A stretch of 64,000 nucleotides of DNA, from contig CAWBUS010000011.1 of assembly GCA_963792025.1 (NCBI GenBank), forward strand, positions 1 to 64,000, written 5' to 3'. A program made the position numbers and the translations under genes. Shown piece after piece: positions 1 to 6,869 of the stretch (position 1 is the first letter of the stretch; each line of letters opens with the position of its first letter). This DNA is from Ginsengibacter sp963792025 (GTDB taxonomy: Bacteria; Bacteroidota; Bacteroidia; Chitinophagales; Chitinophagaceae). The notes beneath the pieces were generated by a model. That model had not been told where the DNA came from and ran no database searches. It was given only the letters and a program-made list of their open reading frames with translations.

Positions 1-438
1 ATGGTATGGTATGTAGGGCGCGGGAGCCAGGCCGGGAAGCGGGGCCGGGCAAGGCCACAAGCTGATTGACAGTTGAACCGCAGCGCAAGTTAGACCCCTG
101 ATAGGAGCGCCGGGCGCAGGAGGCCTGGGGAAAATCGGCACCCAGCAAACCTACAGATGAAGCGGGAGCCTGGCCACTTCAGACCAAGCGGCAACAATTT
201 AACCCGTGGGTCAGCATCAAGGGATACCCTCTTGATAGTTTGGCAGTCAAACAGCAGGCCCGGAAGTGAGCAAACCACCGGCGCTAAAGTTTTTGGGTAA
301 CTCAGAACCCTTTGATTTTTCAGACTTCGATTTCTCACTCAGAACCCAACAGCCAGGGCGGCAACTCTGGATATTTACCATCGGGCTCATAATTGCAGAG
401 CTGGTAAGTATCAAAATAAGAGTTAAGGAGTTAAGGCA
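1..438. other. No supported gene; G+C-rich left end
   Basis: No convincing gene is visible here. One plus-strand frame is open from roughly 109 to a TGA at 267-269 with plausible residue content (ending AVKQQARK). It has no start codon with a ribosome binding site, and a second frame overlapping it is also open upstream. Given the frameshifts in the following genes, this could be the end of a broken gene. I assign no function. Confidence 0.3.
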
Positions 439-576
439 ATGACATTCCTACTTTTCATTGCCCAATTAGTTAATGGGCAAAGCAACCGGGAAACGTGGAC
501 GCTTTTTCTCACTATGGTTATGTCGGTTTGAACAAGTCTGCACCTTGCATGGATTAACGAGGTTGCGGAACTATAA
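439..576 (+). pseudogene. Small phage-type protein, in-frame stop
   Basis: The ATG at 439 follows an AAGGAG-like site. The frame reads about 30 residues containing the motif NRETWT, meets TGA at 529-531, then stays open in the same frame (AWINEVAEL) to TAA at 574-576. NRETW near the N-terminus recalls small phage proteins of unknown function. The +2 frame is also coding-like in the middle (FSLWLC), so the apparent stop could come from nearby indels. The next gene starts 14 bases later. The assignment to a family is a weak resemblance only. Confidence 0.35.
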
Positions 577-589
577 AGGAGGTAAGGCA

Positions 590-781
590 ATGACAATCGA
601 CCGAAGCGAAGTATCAAGGGCTTTTGCAAAAAGTATCACCTATAAGCAGTGTGGCAAGGATAAGGAAGCGGCACAATGGGCGGCCAGAGTGGTTCAGGTA
701 CTTGAATGCGCAAAATTTGAAAGAGGAAGTATGGCCATGATCAAGCTATCGAAAAAGGATAGACCGGACTGGAAGCATTAA
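590..781 (+). CDS. Small hypothetical phage protein (63 aa)
   Basis: The start at 590 is chosen over the longer upstream ATG because it sits directly behind AAAGGAGGT. The protein begins MTIDRSEVSRAFAK and is rich in Ala, Lys and Glu, with a predicted helix containing AAQWAARVVQVLECA. Similar short helical proteins occur in phage and prophage early regions; their function is unknown. The final 12-15 residues may be out of frame, since a second coding-like frame (EALKPAYYEGF) overlaps the end of the gene. It is one of a run of same-strand small genes with strong ribosome binding sites, which is unlike the Bacteroidota part of the window. Confidence 0.55.
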   Translation: MTIDRSEVSRAFAKSITYKQCGKDKEAAQWAARVVQVLECAKFERGSMAMIKLSKKDRPDWKH

Positions 782-818
782 AACCAGCTTATTACGAAGG
801 GTTCACCAGATATCATGA

Positions 819-941
819 ACCTATTGCCTCAGCATCTATGATATCGCTAAAGATGTTTTGACGGTAGTAGAGCAAGAACCCTGGCGGCGTTGGGACGAAG
901 TTTTTAATGAGGTATTCAGACTATTAAAGGAGGTAAAGTGA
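819..941 (+). pseudogene. C-terminal part of a broken small gene
   Basis: A clear coding frame runs from about 819 to TGA at 939-941. It includes IYDIAKDVLTVVEQEPW and ends VFRLLKEVK. Its upstream part is in another frame (EALKPAYYEGFTRYHE) that also contains a TAG, so the gene is interrupted by at least one indel. The stop overlaps the GTG start of the next gene (GTGA at 938-941) and the sequence AAGGAGGT inside its last codons serves as that gene's ribosome binding site, so the two were translationally coupled. No function is recognised. Confidence 0.4.
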
Positions 942-1310
942 TCGAATGGAATCGGATCTCGGACGCATACTCCCGATGGCGAAACTTATCCGTTATGATA
1001 GACGAACACCTTTGTTTGGTCCCTCTTATCGAAATTGAACTGGTAAGATCTCAGGCCCGACGATGAGCGTTTCGATTCTGACGATTGGGACTGGCTGGAT
1101 CATGAGCCATGCGCCTGTCGAACGATAAGAAGGATGAGCAATCGTGTCACCCCTCGGGAAAGAGCCCCCGGCGGACCCGTGGCGGCTCATGTGGCGGTTA
1201 AATATGAAGATCAAGGAGCACTTATGGAAAGGACTTTTAACGAAATGGTACAACATCACCGCGACATACAAGAAACGGAAGCCTTGATCGAAGGTCCGCG
1301 GCCACCTTGA
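938..1310 (+). pseudogene. Hypothetical phage protein, +1 frameshift
   Basis: The GTG at 938 follows AAGGAGGTAAA. Frame one gives MIEWNRISDAYSRWRNL and stays sensible to about residue 36, then hits TGA at 1064. The +1 frame takes over near 1047-1052 and runs to TGA at 1308-1310 with acidic content (DDERFDSDDWDWLDHE). The total length is 3n+1, so removing one base would restore a protein of about 123 residues. Its composition is acidic, with several Trp residues. I do not recognise a family. Confidence 0.4.
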
Positions 1311-1329
1311 CGGACGTACGCGGCGAGGC

Positions 1330-1534
1330 ATGACATTGACCCGGTTTATCTCTGAGAATAAGGCCAGTATTGACAACTGCATCAATGGGGTGCTGTATCG
1401 GTACGACGGCAACGGCGGACGCGGCACTATACCGACTCCGCCACCGCGCTACAACGACACGGAACGGCGGTAGTGGATACTCAACGACGAAGGCCTGTAT
1501 CGCTCGGGCGCGGTCAGAAGGCGTAAAGATATAA
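1330..1534 (+). pseudogene. Small phage protein with TAG and +1 frameshift
   Basis: The ATG at 1330 gives MTLTRFISENKASIDNCING followed by a Gly/Pro/Arg segment and ends NDTERR before TAG at 1471-1473. The same frame continues WILNDEGLY, then one extra base near 1502 (TCGGG where TGGG would fit) moves the end into frame as ARSEGVKI and TAA at 1532-1534. An ERRxWILNDEGLYRWARSEGV-type ending is the natural reading. Length is 3n+1. The substitution and the insertion together suggest sequence error or recent decay. Function is unknown. Confidence 0.45.
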
Positions 1535-1541
1535 CCCTTTA

Positions 1542-1571
1542 CCATAGGCCAAGCGAACCTTGCGCCTATGG
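1542..1571 (+). other. Intercistronic hairpin H1
   Basis: Perfect 8-bp inverted repeat CCATAGGC (1542-1549) and GCCTATGG (1564-1571) with a 14-nt loop, lying between the previous stop and the next start at 1606. There is no following U-run, so it is not a typical terminator. It belongs to a series of four hairpins (H1-H4) in the leaders of small genes in this region. Confidence 0.6.
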
Positions 1572-1605
1572 CAAGCGGTTAAAATCAAACGAGCGGGGTA
1601 ACACA

Positions 1606-1864
1606 ATGAAAGAGGTATCGATTGACACCGGGAGTAATTGCGCAGAGGTTAGCTTCGGCAATTTGACAATTTGGTTTTCCTACAAGACGCCTATCGCCTT
1701 TATGACACCTAAGACAGGCCGCGTTATGCGGGAGAATGCCTGGGGGCCTACTACCGGCAAGCATTTAAACACGGTGAACGAAGACAGAGAGCAAAAGAAT
1801 CCGCGGCGCAGAATTTGAAACGCGCTTGGCGGCGATGCTTAAATCCTTCGGACTGAGCAATTAA
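1606..1864 (+). pseudogene. Small phage protein, +1 frameshift near C-terminus
   Basis: The ATG at 1606 follows GCGGGG. The frame gives MKEVSIDTG, then GNLTIWFSYKTPIAF and WGPTTGKHLN, a pattern I associate with small phage proteins of about 85 residues (function unknown). Near 1790 the frame drifts into a basic ending (PRRRI), while the +1 frame gives GAEFETRLAAMLKSFGLSN and TAA at 1862-1864. This is the expected acidic/helical tail. One extra A in an A-run explains the shift. Length is 3n+1. Confidence 0.5.
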
Positions 1865-1868
1865 CGCC

Positions 1869-1928
1869 ATGATGCTATTATGGGGAGTTATCCTTATCCT
1901 TTTGATCATCCTGGCCATGAAATATTAG
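1869..1928 (+). CDS. 19-aa hydrophobic peptide
   Basis: ATG ATG at 1869 begins a 19-residue peptide that is almost entirely hydrophobic (a Leu/Ile-rich single transmembrane segment ending AMKY). It starts four bases after the preceding stop, with no clear ribosome binding site, so translation would depend on coupling. The TAG stop lies inside the stem of hairpin H2. Tiny membrane peptides of this kind are common in phage early regions. It could equally be a chance frame. Confidence 0.35.
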   Translation: MMLLWGVILILLIILAMKY

Positions 1929-1953
1929 GGGGCGGGCCGGGTCCGCTCCCTAA
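1925..1953 (+). other. Intercistronic hairpin H2
   Basis: An 11-bp stem with one G-U pair: TTAGGG plus GCGG at 1925-1935 pairs with CCGC plus CCCTAA at 1943-1953 around a 7-nt loop. It begins within the stop codon of the 19-aa peptide and ends directly before GGGAGGT, the ribosome binding site of the next gene. It lacks a U-run. It may shield or expose that site, or be an RNA-processing site. Confidence 0.6.
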
Positions 1954-1967
1954 TGGGAGGTAGGGCC

Positions 1968-2036
1968 ATGTTTAAAATTTGGCTATGGGCTTTATACCTA
2001 ATCACACCGCGGCAAGTCGTTACACTTCACACTTAA
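1968..2036 (+). CDS. 22-aa small peptide
   Basis: ATG at 1968, spaced correctly behind GGGAGGT, opens a 22-residue peptide (MFKIWLWALYLITPRQVV and so on) ending at TAA 2034-2036. It has a short hydrophobic N-terminal half. The strong ribosome binding site is the only support for translation. The function is not known, and it could be the N-terminus of a gene broken by an indel. Confidence 0.35.
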   Translation: MFKIWLWALYLITPRQVVTLHT

Positions 2037-2061
2037 CTTTTCACCTGGGAGGAGCAAGTTA

Positions 2062-2262
2062 ATGGATAAATTGCATTACAGCATAATCGACCAGCTCAAG
2101 CGGCGCCTGATAGTTTGGTACTCATTAGATATTGACCTACCGAGGCGGAGCAACGTGATCCAATTCCCGGCACGGCGGCCTGGTAAGGCCATGGCCTGCG
2201 GCACGGACCTTATTAAAAATCTCACCTTCGAGTTACGGAAGGCCGAAGCGAACCCGGCTTAA
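2062..2262 (+). CDS. Hypothetical small protein (66 aa)
   Basis: ATG at 2062 lies behind GGGAGGAGC. The product is basic, starts MDKLHYSIIDQLKRRLIVWY and contains VIQFPARRPG in the middle. Some residues toward the end may be out of the true frame, as happens in neighbouring genes, but no alternative ending is obvious. It is one of the plus-strand small-gene series. I do not recognise a family. Confidence 0.45.
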   Translation: MDKLHYSIIDQLKRRLIVWYSLDIDLPRRSNVIQFPARRPGKAMACGTDLIKNLTFELRKAEANPA

Positions 2263-2272
2263 TTTTTGGGCA

Positions 2273-2291
2273 GCCCCTACTCGTTAGGGGC
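2273..2291 (+). other. Intercistronic hairpin H3
   Basis: Perfect 7-bp stem GCCCCTA (2273-2279) / TAGGGGC (2285-2291) with a 5-nt loop. It is preceded by TTTTTGGGCA and followed by CCTTGAAAT. The same flanks surround hairpin H4, so H3 and H4 are members of one leader type even though their stem sequences differ. Confidence 0.6.
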
Positions 2292-2336
2292 CACCTTGAA
2301 ATTTAAACCAATATCAAATATTAGGAGGCAAGCAAA

Positions 2337-2513
2337 ATGGCACAAACACAGGCGCAGTGCCTTGAAAAAATGGCAGAGATGGCAGCGCAAATATCTGACC
2401 ACCTTCACGGAAAGGCTGTCCAATTACTCAAGAGCGGATCCGTCAGACCTGGAATACGACCATGTAAACTATGTACTCCCCAAAATCCTTTTGGTGGCTT
2501 GCCTGGAGAATGA
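2337..2513 (+). CDS. Small hypothetical protein with CxxC (58 aa)
   Basis: ATG at 2337 is preceded by TAGGAGGC, which decides this start over the longer overlapping frame beginning at 2266. The product starts MAQTQAQCLEKMAEMAA, is helical in its first half, and has a CKLC pair near residues 43-46 that could be half of a zinc site. It ends at TGA 2511-2513. The frame after about 2440 may again be shifted. Function is unknown. Confidence 0.45.
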   Translation: MAQTQAQCLEKMAEMAAQISDHLHGKAVQLLKSGSVRPGIRPCKLCTPQNPFGGLPGE

Positions 2514-2593
2514 AGCGACCCATGGGAACAGCGGGACTCCAGGACGTTAAGAACGATTCGGAAATTACGGCGATTCTAAGCGCTTGATTTTTG

Positions 2594-2617
2594 GGCAGGG
2601 GCCGCCCGGCTCTTGCC
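2594..2617 (+). other. Intercistronic hairpin H4
   Basis: A 10-bp stem, including two G-U pairs, formed by GGCAGGGGCC (2594-2603) and GGCTCTTGCC (2608-2617) around a GCCC loop. It is flanked by TTTTTGG before and TTGAAAT after, as in H3, and lies 28 nt before the ATG at 2646. There is no U-run. Confidence 0.6.
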
Positions 2618-2645
2618 TTGAAATCAAACTATAGGGAGGTATCAC

Positions 2646-2838
2646 ATGGCAAAACAGGCACCCGGCTATATCCATTACCCGGATAACATGACGTTTGACT
2701 ATGGGCGCAGCCGCTCCCAGCTGGCGGGAGATGCAGCGTCTACGAATCCAATACTCCCCCTGGCGGGCCTGGACTTGGCGGCTTGCCACCGCGGCGGCCT
2801 ATCTGTATATTGGCTACCTCATGGGGAGGGCGTTTTGA
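2646..2838 (+). pseudogene. Small phage membrane protein, +1 frameshift
   Basis: ATG at 2646 follows AGGGAGGT. Frame one begins MAKQAPGYIHYPDNMTFDYG. The +1 frame continues with APSWREMQRLRIQYSPW, then the membrane-spanning LATAAAYLYIGYLMGRAF, to TGA at 2836-2838. Total length is 3n+1, so a single inserted base near 2701-2725 would explain the break. The restored product of about 63 residues has one C-terminal transmembrane helix. The stop overlaps the next ATG (TGATG-type coupling). Confidence 0.5.
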
Positions 2839-3012
2839 TGGCAAAACATAGCTGCATCAACCTTAAAGACGATGACGAAAAAACTTGCATCGGTAAATGC
2901 ACGATGCACCCGGCATGACCCGGCTATCGTCTCCGTGAAGTCTGGCACTACAGGCCAGACTGTCCGATATTGCCGGTCCTGCTGGAACAGCCGGAAAGAA
3001 TCGAAATCTTAG
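2838..3012 (+). pseudogene. Small zinc-ribbon-like protein, +1 frameshift
   Basis: ATG at 2838 overlaps the previous stop and follows GGGAGGG. Frame one reads MAKHSCINLKDDDEKTCIGK and stops at 2918. The +1 frame supplies VRYCRSCWNSRKESKS and TAG at 3010-3012. Together they give C-x(n)-C-x3-C and CxxC, which looks like a small zinc ribbon of about 57 residues. Length is 3n+1. Such proteins are common in phage genomes; their binding partner is unknown. Confidence 0.45.
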
Positions 3013-3035
3013 ACCGTCCAGTGTTCGGGAGGATT

Positions 3036-3363
3036 ATGAAAACGTGTGAAGTTTGCGGAGCTGGCTCAGTACCGGGGCAAAAAGGCGGGACATACCTGTG
3101 GCAATCCCGAGTGCATACGAATCAGAGATAACCGCGTCCAGGCTAAAAATCGGAAGGCCAATAAGGCCAAACAGCTCGCCAAACATGGCACCAATGCCTG
3201 CTTGGGGCCGAACGGCAACTGCAAAAACCGCGTTCCTAAACCTTGGCACTTCTGCCAGAAATGCAAAGAAAAGCGGGCCAAGTACCCGACCTACTCGGAG
3301 GGCGTTTGGCCGGGATCTACCCATTTAAAGCGTTTCAAGAAGCGGGAGGATAACCATGGGTAA
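3036..3363 (+). pseudogene. Cys-rich zinc-finger protein, +1 frameshift
   Basis: ATG at 3036 follows GGGAGGATT and gives MKTCEVCGA. The frame then closes at TAA, while the +1 frame carries on with CGNPEC, a Lys/Arg-rich segment, ACLGPNGNC and FCQKCKEKR, ending at TAA 3361-3363. Four Cys pairs in about 108 residues suggest a two-zinc nucleic-acid-binding protein. Length is 3n+1. The stop overlaps the integrase start (ATGGGTAA), so the two genes are coupled. Confidence 0.5.
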
Positions 3364-3923
3364 GCGTCCCATCCCCGACGTGCTCACGCCGGACGAGCAG
3401 GGCCAGGTCTTGGCGGTCTTGCCGTCCGGTACTCTTTTGCAACGTCGCAATCAGTTAATGTTCCGGCTCATGCTCCACTCGGGCCTGCGCAGCCATGAGG
3501 TATGCGATCTGCGGCTGGCCGACATTCACTGGCCGTCCGGTAAACTCCGCGTCCGGGGGAAAGGGCAACGACAAAGGATCGTGTGGCTCCGGCCTGCGGA
3601 CCTGGTCGATCTGCGGGCCTATGTCGATGAGGCCGCGCCGTCCAGTGCTCACCTATTCCAGACAGGCCCGGGACATCCGGTAACCACCCGGTTCCTCCGG
3701 TACTTCGTGGCCTCTGCTGGCGACAAGGCGGATCTCGGTAAGCGGTTGCACCCGCACCTGCTGCGGCATTCCTTCGCCACCGACCTCTTGCCGCGATACC
3801 AAAAACATCTACCTGGTCAGCCAGGCGCTGGGCCATGCTGACATATCAACCACCACCATCTACCTCCACCTTGTCAATGACGAGCTGGAGGCGGCTATGA
3901 AAAATATGGGGAGTAATCCATGA
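3356..3923 (+). pseudogene. Tyrosine recombinase, catalytic domain, frameshifted
   Basis: ATG at 3356 lies behind GGGAGGATAACC. The protein is an XerC/XerD-like phage integrase. It has the first catalytic Arg in LHSGLRSHEVCDLRL, the HLLRH motif, LGHADISTTT and the nucleophile in TIYLHL. One extra C near 3795 (TTGCCGCG where TTGCGCG fits) shifts the frame, so the LGHAD and Tyr motifs are reached only after a +1 correction and the gene ends at TGA 3921-3923. At about 189 residues it lacks the N-terminal core-binding SAM-like domain of usual integrases. It would act in site-specific integration or excision if intact. Confidence 0.8.
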
Positions 3924-3946
3924 GAGACTCATGTGCGGGAGGCACC

Positions 3947-4158
3947 ATGACCGATACGAGAATTAACTTCAAAACTGAGTTGAATTGGGACCTAGTGGTT
4001 GCACCCTGGAAGACAGGTCTATCAATTATGACAAACATTCCCTCCTGGTAAACCTTTTTCTTGAAGGCGATGACCTTAAGAATCTTAAAAATATAATCAA
4101 CCAAGCAAAGCCTAAAGGGAAAGGTAAGGACAGAGAGCATGTGTTTGTCTGGAAATAA
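3947..4158 (+). pseudogene. Small hypothetical protein, frameshifted
   Basis: ATG at 3947 follows GGGAGGCACC. Frame one gives MTDTRINFKTELNWDLVV and closes at TAA near 4050. A second frame is clearly coding afterwards (INYDKHSLLVNLFLEGDDLK, then a Lys-rich segment ending EHVFVWK) to TAA at 4156-4158. The length is 3n+2, so either one base is missing or two are extra. This is the one frameshift in the region that does not fit a single insertion. No family is recognised. Confidence 0.45.
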
Positions 4159-4163
4159 CGCTT

Positions 4164-4265
4164 ATGGCTACGATACAGGAAATTTTATCAATCATAACCT
4201 TTGAGGCCAATAAATGCCAAGTGGACTTGAGGGTAAAACATGAACGGCCCAGAGGTAATTCATAA
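4164..4265 (+). CDS. 33-aa small protein
   Basis: ATG at 4164 begins MATIQEILSIITFEANKCQV and ends at TAA 4263-4265. It starts five bases after the preceding stop without a good ribosome binding site, which suggests coupling. Its own stop overlaps an ATG (TAATG at 4263-4267). The short length makes the call tentative. Function unknown. Confidence 0.35.
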   Translation: MATIQEILSIITFEANKCQVDLRVKHERPRGNS

Positions 4266-4289
4266 TGTCCGATAATGTCCTGGAGGCCT

Positions 4290-4583
4290 ATGACCCAACA
4301 AATCTTGTGTGCGAAATGCGGACCCAACCCGATCCTGGCCTATGAGGGTGAATGGAATGTCACCATCGCCGGCAAGTCCCTGTGCCTGTGTCTGTGTGCG
4401 GGACCATCCGGCTACATGGAGCCCTGCTACGCACAATCGTTCGGCTTAAACGCACAACCCTATTTCCCTTGGGAGGATCGCTATATCAGGACCGACAAGC
4501 GCAATGACGCATAAGAAGACCCTTACCATTGCGGCCCCATGGATATTGAAAGCGAGCGTGATGCTTGGGAAGGGGCACCGTAA
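4290..4583 (+). pseudogene. Zinc-ribbon-like phage protein with in-frame TAA
   Basis: ATG at 4290 is chosen because CTGGAGGC lies just upstream, rather than the ATG at 4275. The product begins MTQQILCAKCG and has a second cluster CLCLCAGPSG. It meets TAA at 4512-4514 but continues in the same frame with EDPYHCGPMDIESERDAWEG to TAA at 4581-4583. The readthrough part is acidic and coding-like, so the first stop is probably a substitution. The whole would be about 97 residues. It is the last plus-strand gene before a strong terminator. Confidence 0.5.
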
Positions 4584-4614
4584 GCCAGTTCTGTCCGGTA
4601 ATCAGGGAAAAATT

Positions 4615-4649
4615 AGGGCCAGGGAGATCAACTCCCTGGCCCTTTTTTT
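4615..4649 (+). terminator. Strong rho-independent terminator
   Basis: Perfect 11-bp stem AGGGCCAGGGA (4615-4625) / TCCCTGGCCCT (4633-4643), 7-nt loop, then a run of seven Ts. It lies between the plus-strand small-gene series and the convergent minus-strand HU gene and would end the plus-strand transcript. Confidence 0.9.
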
Positions 4650-4683
4650 GTGCTCCAACTCCAACTGTCAGACTCAGATTATA

Positions 4684-4968
4684 TTATTCCGCCTCTCCGG
4701 CCAGGCGCCGTTTGATCTCGGCGGTCGGCTTGAAGGTGAGGACTTTGCGGGCGGGCTTGGGGACATCTTCCCCGTTCAGAGGGTTGCGGAAGACTCGGGC
4801 GGCCCTGGCCTTCACCGTGAAGATCCCAACCCGGGGCAACGCACTCTTGCCATCTTCCAGGATGTCGGTCAGGATCAGGGCTCCGATATGGTCAATGATC
4901 CGGCCGGCCGCGGCCTTGGTGATACCGGCCTCTTCTGCCACTGCTGCTGTCATTTCGATGTGTGTCAT
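4684..4968 (-). CDS. HU/IHF-family DNA-binding protein
   Basis: The start at 4968 (MTHIEMTAAVAEEAGITK) is set by GGAGGAGAG just upstream; the longer reading is not needed. The 94-residue length matches HU/IHF. The N-terminal helices have the AVAEEAGITKAAAGRIID pattern. The beta-arm region carries GIFTVKARAARVFRNPLNGE (HU consensus GxFxVxxRxARxGRNPxTGE), followed by a Lys-rich end (KVLTFKPTAEIKRRL). The key RNP of the DNA-intercalating arm is present. It is intact, unlike most neighbours, and leads a minus-strand group with the next three genes. Confidence 0.9.
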   Translation of the reverse strand: MTHIEMTAAVAEEAGITKAAAGRIIDHIGALILTDILEDGKSALPRVGIFTVKARAARVFRNPLNGEDVPKPARKVLTFKPTAEIKRRLAGEAE

Positions 4969-5023
4969 AACTACTCTCCTCCCGCCACCAGGACGGATTA
5001 TTGGGGGCACCAGCGCCCCATGA

Positions 5024-5296
5024 TTATTTGGCCATTTCCTCAGCCAAAGCTCCAAAGAATGCCCCGGCGGCACCGTCCAAAGGTGGGCTTGATAGGCAAA
5101 TACAGGTGGAGTGATCTTTATCCACATCCACGTCCCAACTTTGGCGACAGTTGGCACATACCCAAAGGGCACACGCGGGGCGTCCAGTTTCAGCTATGTC
5201 GGCAGGTCCACTCAGGGCATTGCAGCAATCGTCGGCTTGGCCCTCACCCCACCAAAGACACGATCCGTCACACTTAAACCATGACTGATTAGGCAT
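5024..5296 (-). CDS. Cys-rich zinc-ribbon-like hypothetical protein (90 aa)
   Basis: The start at 5296 (MPNQSWFKCDGSC) is preferred because GAGGAGAG precedes it; it overlaps the end of the next upstream gene by eight bases. It has Cys-rich pairs (CDGSC, CC, CANC, CIC), suggesting a zinc ribbon, and a Gly/Ala-rich C-terminus. No family is recognised. It is co-transcribed with the HU-like gene and the DUF4406-like gene. Confidence 0.55.
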   Translation of the reverse strand: MPNQSWFKCDGSCLWWGEGQADDCCNALSGPADIAETGRPACALWVCANCRQSWDVDVDKDHSTCICLSSPPLDGAAGAFFGALAEEMAK

Positions 5297-5618
5297 CGGC
5301 ACTCTCCTCAAAAAAGATCGTTAAGCCCAACTCCCGGGCCACCCGCACTTCTTCGTCGGCACCGGTGCTCTTGCCAGAAAGACGAAAAACACAGTCGCAC
5401 CGCTTCATCCACTCCAGCGTCACATCATACCAGAACTGCTCAGGGTGCGGAACCACCATGTGCCAGAGCAGGGATAGGTGGGGGATGACCGGGATGTAGC
5501 CCTTAGCGATCCACATTTCACCAGCTTTGATGGCCCGATGTGTATTTTCAACCGGATCGGGGTGCGTGTAAGGAGCCGCGATGTAGATCCATTTGCCATT
5601 TTTCTTGATGTCGCTCAT
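5289..5618 (-). CDS. DUF4406-like / nucleoside 2-deoxyribosyltransferase-like protein
   Basis: 109 residues. After a short N-terminus it reads WIYIAAPYTHPDPVENTHRA, the typical nucleotide-binding start of DUF4406 and nucleoside deoxyribosyltransferase-like proteins (IYIAGPY...N...A). It continues with GYIPVIPHLS and then CDCVFRLSGKSTGADEEVRVA, where the final GADEE supplies the acidic active-site type residue. Phages often carry this fold, probably for nucleotide or ADP-ribose metabolism, though the substrate is unknown. It is intact and lies 12 bases after the metallophosphoesterase. Confidence 0.7.
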   Translation of the reverse strand: MSDIKKNGKWIYIAAPYTHPDPVENTHRAIKAGEMWIAKGYIPVIPHLSLLWHMVVPHPEQFWYDVTLEWMKRCDCVFRLSGKSTGADEEVRVARELGLTIFFEESADA

Positions 5619-5630
5619 GCAGCCACCCTT

Positions 5631-6456
5631 TTACTCAGTGATCTTCATTTCCACCCAGCCACGCGCAATCGGTAGTATATCGATCACCAAGCCACCAAGG
5701 CGGGTAGGTGGAAAACCTTTCATCTCGCTATAGCTCGGGACAGTCCCGCTACTTAAAGTCTTTAAAAAGCTACCAGCATTAGCAAGAATTAGGTCACGAT
5801 GTTGGATTTTGCCGTTACGGTGCTACACCGAGCCGGGCCACCTTCCGTGAAAACTCCTGGTGGTCATGGCCGCTTAGGTAGATATCCGCATCAAAATAAC
5901 TTAACATCCTGGAATATTTGGTAATTGATCCGCCGCTTGTTCTTCCACCGCCACCAAATCCATGAGTCTGGTGAATTGTAACAGATCGGGTCTTGCCTGA
6001 CGTATCCCGTAGTTTGAGTAACAAGATGCAAGAATATCCAAGGTCGTCTGTGCCTAGAGCGTTGACAATCGTACGGTGTATGCTGGTTCCATATCGCTTG
6101 GAAATAACAGTCTCATGGTTGCCACATCCCAGGCCAAGAATACGGCCTTGATATGGCTTCAAAATCGAGACAAATTCTTCAGCTTGAGCGTCAAGAACCA
6201 GGTTGGGGTCTTCCATCTGGAGGTAAAGAGGGTCGATGGTATTCAGCTCGAAGCGTTTCATATCGCTGGGCGTTATGCAGTCTACGTTATCACCATTCCC
6301 TAATATCCACACGTTGGGATGGCTCATGCTATCCGCAAGAAATTGTGCGAATTGTTTTTTCGCACTATGACGTGAACCGATATGCACGTCGCTGAATATA
6401 ACCAACCGCACCGCCTCTCCGGCCTTGCATGGGAGGACCTTCGCTAAAGTCCTCAT
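5631..6456 (-). pseudogene. Phage-type metallophosphoesterase, +1 frameshift
   Basis: A calcineurin-like phosphoesterase. It has VIFSDVHIGSRH near residue 18 (first metal motif DxH), LGNGDNVD (GD), LGCGNHE (GNHE) and YLSGHDHQE (GHDH), in the right order. The continuous frame ends at 5815. One extra C near 5818-5821 hides a further 60 residues (RDLILANAGSFLKT and so on, ending VEMKITE) that reach TAA at 5631. The total is 3n+1. Phage homologues of similar length are presumed DNA-repair or nucleotide phosphatases. The N-terminus falls exactly at the composition boundary, and no ribosome binding site is visible. Confidence 0.75.
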
Positions 6457-6863
6457 GGATTTTGGTCCATATCGTCGCCCAAAGCCAGGTACCTAATTTC
6501 ATAAAACGTATTGATGTCTCTTTCGCCACGCATTTTAAAAATCTCGCCATGTAAATGCAAAACTTTTTTTGAACCTGCACGTTCGTGTAAGTCATCAACA
6601 TTTTGTGTGATAACGGTTACGTTAAAACGCTGTTGTAAATCTGCAATTCCTTTGTGAGCAGCATTAGGCAAAGCTGCCGCTACTTCCCGCCTGCGCATAT
6701 TATAAAAATCAAGAACCAAATGTGGATTCTTTTTATAGCCCTCAGGTGTAGCAACTTCATAAACATTATATCCCATCCAAAGTCCATCACTATCACGGAA
6801 AGTTTTTAAGCCACTTTCTGCGCTAATGCCTGCGCCCGTGAGAACAACAAGATTTTCCATCAA
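6453..6863 (-). pseudogene. Sir2/CobB NAD-dependent protein deacylase, 3'-truncated
   Basis: The N-terminal half of a sirtuin. It has the NAD-binding GAGISAESGL at residues 10-19, FRDSDGLW, TQNVDDLHERAG, and the catalytic histidine in HLHGEIF around residue 105. At about residue 123 (INTFYEI) the sirtuin similarity ends, and the last 13 residues (ending DDMDQNP) do not fit the family. The zinc-region remainder and the C-terminal Rossmann half (LRPxIVWFGE-type) are missing. About 100 residues are lost. The break coincides with the change to G+C-rich phage-like DNA. Confidence 0.85.
6485..6500. other. Composition and homology boundary
   Basis: Right of this point the DNA is A+T-rich Bacteroidota sequence. 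Left of it the DNA is G+C-rich with Shine-Dalgarno-led small genes. The last residue of the sirtuin that fits the family is encoded near 6495. No direct repeat, tRNA or insertion sequence end is visible at the join. It may be an integration edge or a chimeric join; the sequence alone does not decide. Confidence 0.6.
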
Positions 6864-6869
6864 ACAAAA

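Noticed and set aside
1026..1545. Two long minus-strand open frames
   Set aside because: They are antisense to small genes with ribosome binding sites and show no family motif; their composition is that of a G+C-rich shadow frame.
439..4583. Stop-codon recoding (amber or other) in the phage-like part
   Set aside because: In-frame stops occur at TGA (529), TAG (1471) and TAA (4512), that is all three kinds, and other genes here end normally with each of them. Sequence error or decay explains this better than a changed code.
4504..5277. Plus-strand open frame of 257 codons
   Set aside because: It lies across the terminator at 4615 and antisense to the HU gene and its partners, which have ribosome binding sites and family motifs. 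Its residues (many His, Pro, Cys) look like a shadow frame.
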